A stretch of 8,293 nt of DNA. It comes from Treponema sp. UBA1798. GTDB lineage: Bacteria > Spirochaetota > Spirochaetia > Treponematales > Treponemataceae. Both the position numbers and the translations under genes were made by a program. The stretch is taken from contig DCFS01000170.1 in assembly GCA_002319875.1 (NCBI GenBank), positions 1 to 8,293 on the forward strand. Reading direction: 5' to 3'. Of this stretch, positions 5,648-8,293 are shown piece after piece. The notes beneath the pieces are model-generated. The model was not told the DNA's origin. It searched no databases and saw only the letters and a program-made list of their open reading frames with translations. The stretch's first letter is position 1; the number at the start of each line of letters is the position of its first letter.

Positions 5648-8230
5648 ATGAAAAACATTTTTAAATCCGGCTGTATCTTTGTGATTGTATTAGTATCTTT
5701 TGTATCATGCAAAAATCTTTTCAGTAGTTTTGCCGTTCCTGAATCGGTATCCGTAAAATCGAAGGCTCTGTTTAACGCTTCGCTCGGAAGTGTATCAGAT
5801 ACACTGTCGAATTATATTTCTGCGTCAATCCTGCAGGATAATATCGGTACCAGTGCGACCGTCTATGATTATAATCCCGGCGGAAGTGCATCGGTACAGG
5901 AATACCTGATTGACTACCCGATAACAACCTGGGATCTCAATTTCAGCAGCCTGGTAAATACCCAGGCTCTTTCCAGCGGGCTGGGGAATATGACGTTCGA
6001 TGACTATACGCTCAATATTCCGGCAGTGAACCAGTCTCTTGCCCAGTCAGTAACATTCGATACGGGCAGTATTACATCGGCAGTAGGAACGCCGTCGCTG
6101 AATAAAACTGTTGCCATCCCCGAACCGGGAAGTTCTGCAACAATAAATGATGTAAGCGTACCGATGAGTATCGGGGTCGATTCTGTAACGTATGAAAGCG
6201 GGACCCTGACAATCACGCTGGTGTATACGTCTTCGACCGGGACACCTTCAGGTACGAAGACTGTAACTGTTTCCCTGAGGAATTCTTCCGGTTCAGTTAT
6301 CGCTACGGGCAGCGGTTCAGCTTCCGGCAGCAGCAGTATTGCCGTTCCTCTTGATCTTGCAGGAAAGACTCTGACGAAATCCATGACACTGATTATCGGA
6401 GGTACCGTTTCCGGTGGTTCCGCCGGCATTATTGATTCCTATTCACTTTCCGCCGGTTTTTCAGATGCTGTTATTTCCCGGGTTACCGGCGTAAGCGGTA
6501 CACTGTCAGGAACGGTAGCTTCCCAGTCAGTCAGTGCCGCAAATCCGCAGGTACAGAGTGCGACAATAGGTACCGGATCAGTTTATCTCAGGTCTGCAGC
6601 ACCTTCCGGATGGAGTGGTGTAACCTGTGTGCTGGCGTTTGGCAGTACACCGAATATCAGCGGCGCCGTAAGCGGTTCCTTCAGCGATGCTTCGACAGAC
6701 GGATACCTTTTTTACAAGACACTGGATCTGAGCGGAAAAACATATACGCCCGGTACTGTCACTGTCAGCGGTGCAGACGTGACTCTGACGTTGAGCAGCG
6801 CTACGCTGACGTTTTCGGGCGGCAAGGCAGTGCTGCCGGTGGAAGGCGTCTGTTCCATAACGAAACTTTCTTCGGTAACGGTTTCTGTATCGGATGCGCT
6901 GCCATCGTTTACCATGTCGAAGACGCTGAACGAGCTGTCCAGCGGTACTATAAGTTCTGTTACCAATCCTTCCATGTTAATAACCGGTTCGTTTAAGAAC
7001 GGACTGCCTTCGGGAAATACGGTTAAGGTTCTGTCGTCACTCACACTTGGTTCTTCTACTTCAGGTACGAAGACTTCTTCTTTCGACGGCGGTGTAGCGG
7101 AGTCGCAGTCATTTACGAATGCTGTTTCTACAGGGACGTTGAGTTCCGGTGACAATGTCGGTGCTACAACCGATATTCTTTTGCCCGGTCAGACTGTTTC
7201 AACCGATGCCGCTACGCTTACAAATATTGCTCTGGGGACTGATTATACGTTCAGCGCAAGCGTCAGCATGACGATGGACTGGTCTTCCGTGACGGTTAAT
7301 GATCTGGGAAGCAAACTGAGTTCCGGCGGAACGGTAAGTACGTCGATCGATTTCGACAAGATATTCAGTGATTTTTCATCGACAATAGACCGCTCGAAGT
7401 TCTCCATAACCAGGATACCTGCATATCTGTATGTTGTCGTTCCTTCAGCCGTGAAAACAGCCCTGTCGGGTACTCCGACATTGAATCTGACGTACAGTGG
7501 GACGAACAGCTCCGGAGGAACGGTTTCCGGGCAGTCGTTGTTCAGCGGAACAGCGGCACTTCTTTCTTCCGGTGTCAATCTGGGAAGTACTTCGTCGGCA
7601 TATACGGGAACGCTTACACCGGACAGCTGCAGTGCCTTTACAGACGTCTTTACCAGCGTGATAAACGGCGGGGCAAGTATAACGTCCATAACCTATGGAA
7701 TTTCCAATTTAACCGGTTCGTCCACGACGATTTCGAAATCCGATTTAGGATCATCAAGTACCGTTTCGGTTAAAGCTGTTATTGAGCTTCCGCTTGATCT
7801 GACAATTGCTACCGGCGGCATGACGGTGGATGTTGCGGAAATGTCAAAGGTATACGATTCCGCTGATGAGGACCTCCTGCACCGCGGCAGCGATTATGAC
7901 AGCAGCGATATTACGAAATATACGGATGCCATTGAATATTTCAGGTTGAACTACACGATGAACAACCCTCTGACCGTAGCGGGAGGCGCACTGACGCTTT
8001 CTGTAAAAGATTCCAATTCCGGGCTTGATATGGATCTGTCTACGTCCGGCACTTCTGTTGACCTGACGGGTGAACAGATTACCAATATCATGAAAAGCAC
8101 GGTTTTTCATCCTTCCATGGTTCTTTCCATACCAGAGGGGAAAGTAACTGTTCCCCGTGACTGCAGCTTCGGTATGAATGCGAAAGTTCAGATCAAAACG
8201 AACGGTACTGTAAAGGTATGGGGAGACTGA
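5648..8230 (+). CDS. Large Ser/Thr/Gly-rich envelope lipoprotein, function unknown
   Basis: I do not recognise a named family. The product is 860 residues from ATG 5648. The N-terminus MKNIFKSGCIFVIVLVSFVSC has two lysines, a hydrophobic core and Cys21 in a relaxed lipobox (F-V-S-C), acceptable for spirochaete-type lipoproteins. It is therefore probably lipidated and anchored in the envelope. The mature protein is rich in Ser, Thr, Gly and Val, with alternating beta-strand patterns and no membrane segment, suggesting several beta-sandwich modules. Two divergent modules share a D-L-A/S-G-K-T turn (236-241 and 360-365), each followed by strands and a Ser/Gly turn. A less repetitive part begins near 580 (SKFSITRIPAYLYVVVPSAV at 583-602). 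An acidic stretch (737-760, DSADEDLLHRGSDYDSSD) precedes a final beta domain ending KVQIKTNGTVKVWGD. It probably forms an operon with the next gene, 2 bp downstream. An adhesin or assembly role is only a guess. Confidence 0.85.
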   Translation: MKNIFKSGCIFVIVLVSFVSCKNLFSSFAVPESVSVKSKALFNASLGSVSDTLSNYISASILQDNIGTSATVYDYNPGGSASVQEYLIDYPITTWDLNFSSLVNTQALSSGLGNMTFDDYTLNIPAVNQSLAQSVTFDTGSITSAVGTPSLNKTVAIPEPGSSATINDVSVPMSIGVDSVTYESGTLTITLVYTSSTGTPSGTKTVTVSLRNSSGSVIATGSGSASGSSSIAVPLDLAGKTLTKSMTLIIGGTVSGGSAGIIDSYSLSAGFSDAVISRVTGVSGTLSGTVASQSVSAANPQVQSATIGTGSVYLRSAAPSGWSGVTCVLAFGSTPNISGAVSGSFSDASTDGYLFYKTLDLSGKTYTPGTVTVSGADVTLTLSSATLTFSGGKAVLPVEGVCSITKLSSVTVSVSDALPSFTMSKTLNELSSGTISSVTNPSMLITGSFKNGLPSGNTVKVLSSLTLGSSTSGTKTSSFDGGVAESQSFTNAVSTGTLSSGDNVGATTDILLPGQTVSTDAATLTNIALGTDYTFSASVSMTMDWSSVTVNDLGSKLSSGGTVSTSIDFDKIFSDFSSTIDRSKFSITRIPAYLYVVVPSAVKTALSGTPTLNLTYSGTNSSGGTVSGQSLFSGTAALLSSGVNLGSTSSAYTGTLTPDSCSAFTDVFTSVINGGASITSITYGISNLTGSSTTISKSDLGSSSTVSVKAVIELPLDLTIATGGMTVDVAEMSKVYDSADEDLLHRGSDYDSSDITKYTDAIEYFRLNYTMNNPLTVAGGALTLSVKDSNSGLDMDLSTSGTSVDLTGEQITNIMKSTVFHPSMVLSIPEGKVTVPRDCSFGMNAKVQIKTNGTVKVWGD

Positions 8231-8232
8231 GT

Positions 8233-8293
8233 ATGAAGCGGACTTTTCTGTTTTTTGTTGTCATTGCGATAGCTGATGTATGTCTTCACGCAG
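8233..8293 (+). CDS. Start of a second exported protein (cut by window edge)
   Basis: Twenty codons are visible: MKRTFLFFVVIAIADVCLHA. The Lys-Arg pair, hydrophobic core and closing L-H-A fit a Sec signal peptide with cleavage near the edge. Cys17 is not in a clear lipobox, though lipidation further on cannot be excluded. GGGGAG (8220-8225), inside the last codons of the lipoprotein gene, lies 7 nt before the ATG. The 2-bp gap to the upstream stop implies one transcript and probably a shared envelope role. The mature protein is not visible, so no function can be given. Confidence 0.75.
   Translation, partial: MKRTFLFFVVIAIADVCLHA

Noticed and set aside
6004..7689. Several minus-strand open frames of 140-150 codons opposite the lipoprotein gene
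   Set aside because: Long open frames are expected opposite Ser/Thr/Gly/Val-rich coding DNA. Their products are Val/Pro/Glu-rich with no start signals.
1..8293. Defence system, mobile element, CRISPR array, tRNA or rRNA
   Set aside because: I looked for direct-repeat arrays, transposase, integrase or restriction-type motifs, terminal inverted repeats and tRNA-like cloverleaf segments and saw none. The glycosylase and acetyltransferase alone do not make a defence island.

Overview
The window looks like ordinary chromosomal DNA from a bacterium of intermediate G+C, most plausibly a spirochaete related to Treponema. This placement is an inference. It rests on a loose spirochaete-type lipobox (F-V-S-C) on a large Ser/Thr/Gly-rich lipoprotein and on the general gene style. 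Nothing in the window is diagnostic of a species. I see no tRNA, rRNA, CRISPR array, insertion sequence or phage gene.

Layout. Bases 1-2060 hold a minus-strand cluster read right to left: a GNAT N-acetyltransferase (2060-1485), a uracil-DNA glycosylase superfamily protein overlapping it by 8 bp (1492-698), and the first 217 codons of an aldehyde dehydrogenase that runs off the left edge (653-1). A 60-bp divergent intergenic region (2061-2120) separates this cluster from plus-strand genes. These are a cytoplasmic alpha/beta-hydrolase of the putative-esterase (esterase D / enterochelin esterase-like) type (2121-2915) and the RNA-binding transcription accessory protein Tex (2974-5358). Two successive hairpins (5393-5433 and 5470-5528) form a terminator region behind tex. 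The right third is an 860-residue exported lipoprotein (5648-8230). Two bases later comes the start of a second exported protein, cut by the right edge (8233 onward).

How they work together. The three minus-strand genes are close or overlapping and probably share a transcript, although no common pathway is evident. Esterase and tex look like independent units, because a good promoter lies directly in front of tex. The lipoprotein and the following signal-peptide protein are almost certainly co-transcribed and may act together in the envelope. They are the least recognisable part of the window and the best place to look for new biology.

The most interesting non-coding signal is that tex and the acetyltransferase gene both have a -10 hexamer 7-8 nt before the ATG and no Shine-Dalgarno sequence. 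This suggests leaderless mRNAs. The other gene starts here have purine-rich ribosome sites, except the overlapping glycosylase gene, which is probably translationally coupled.
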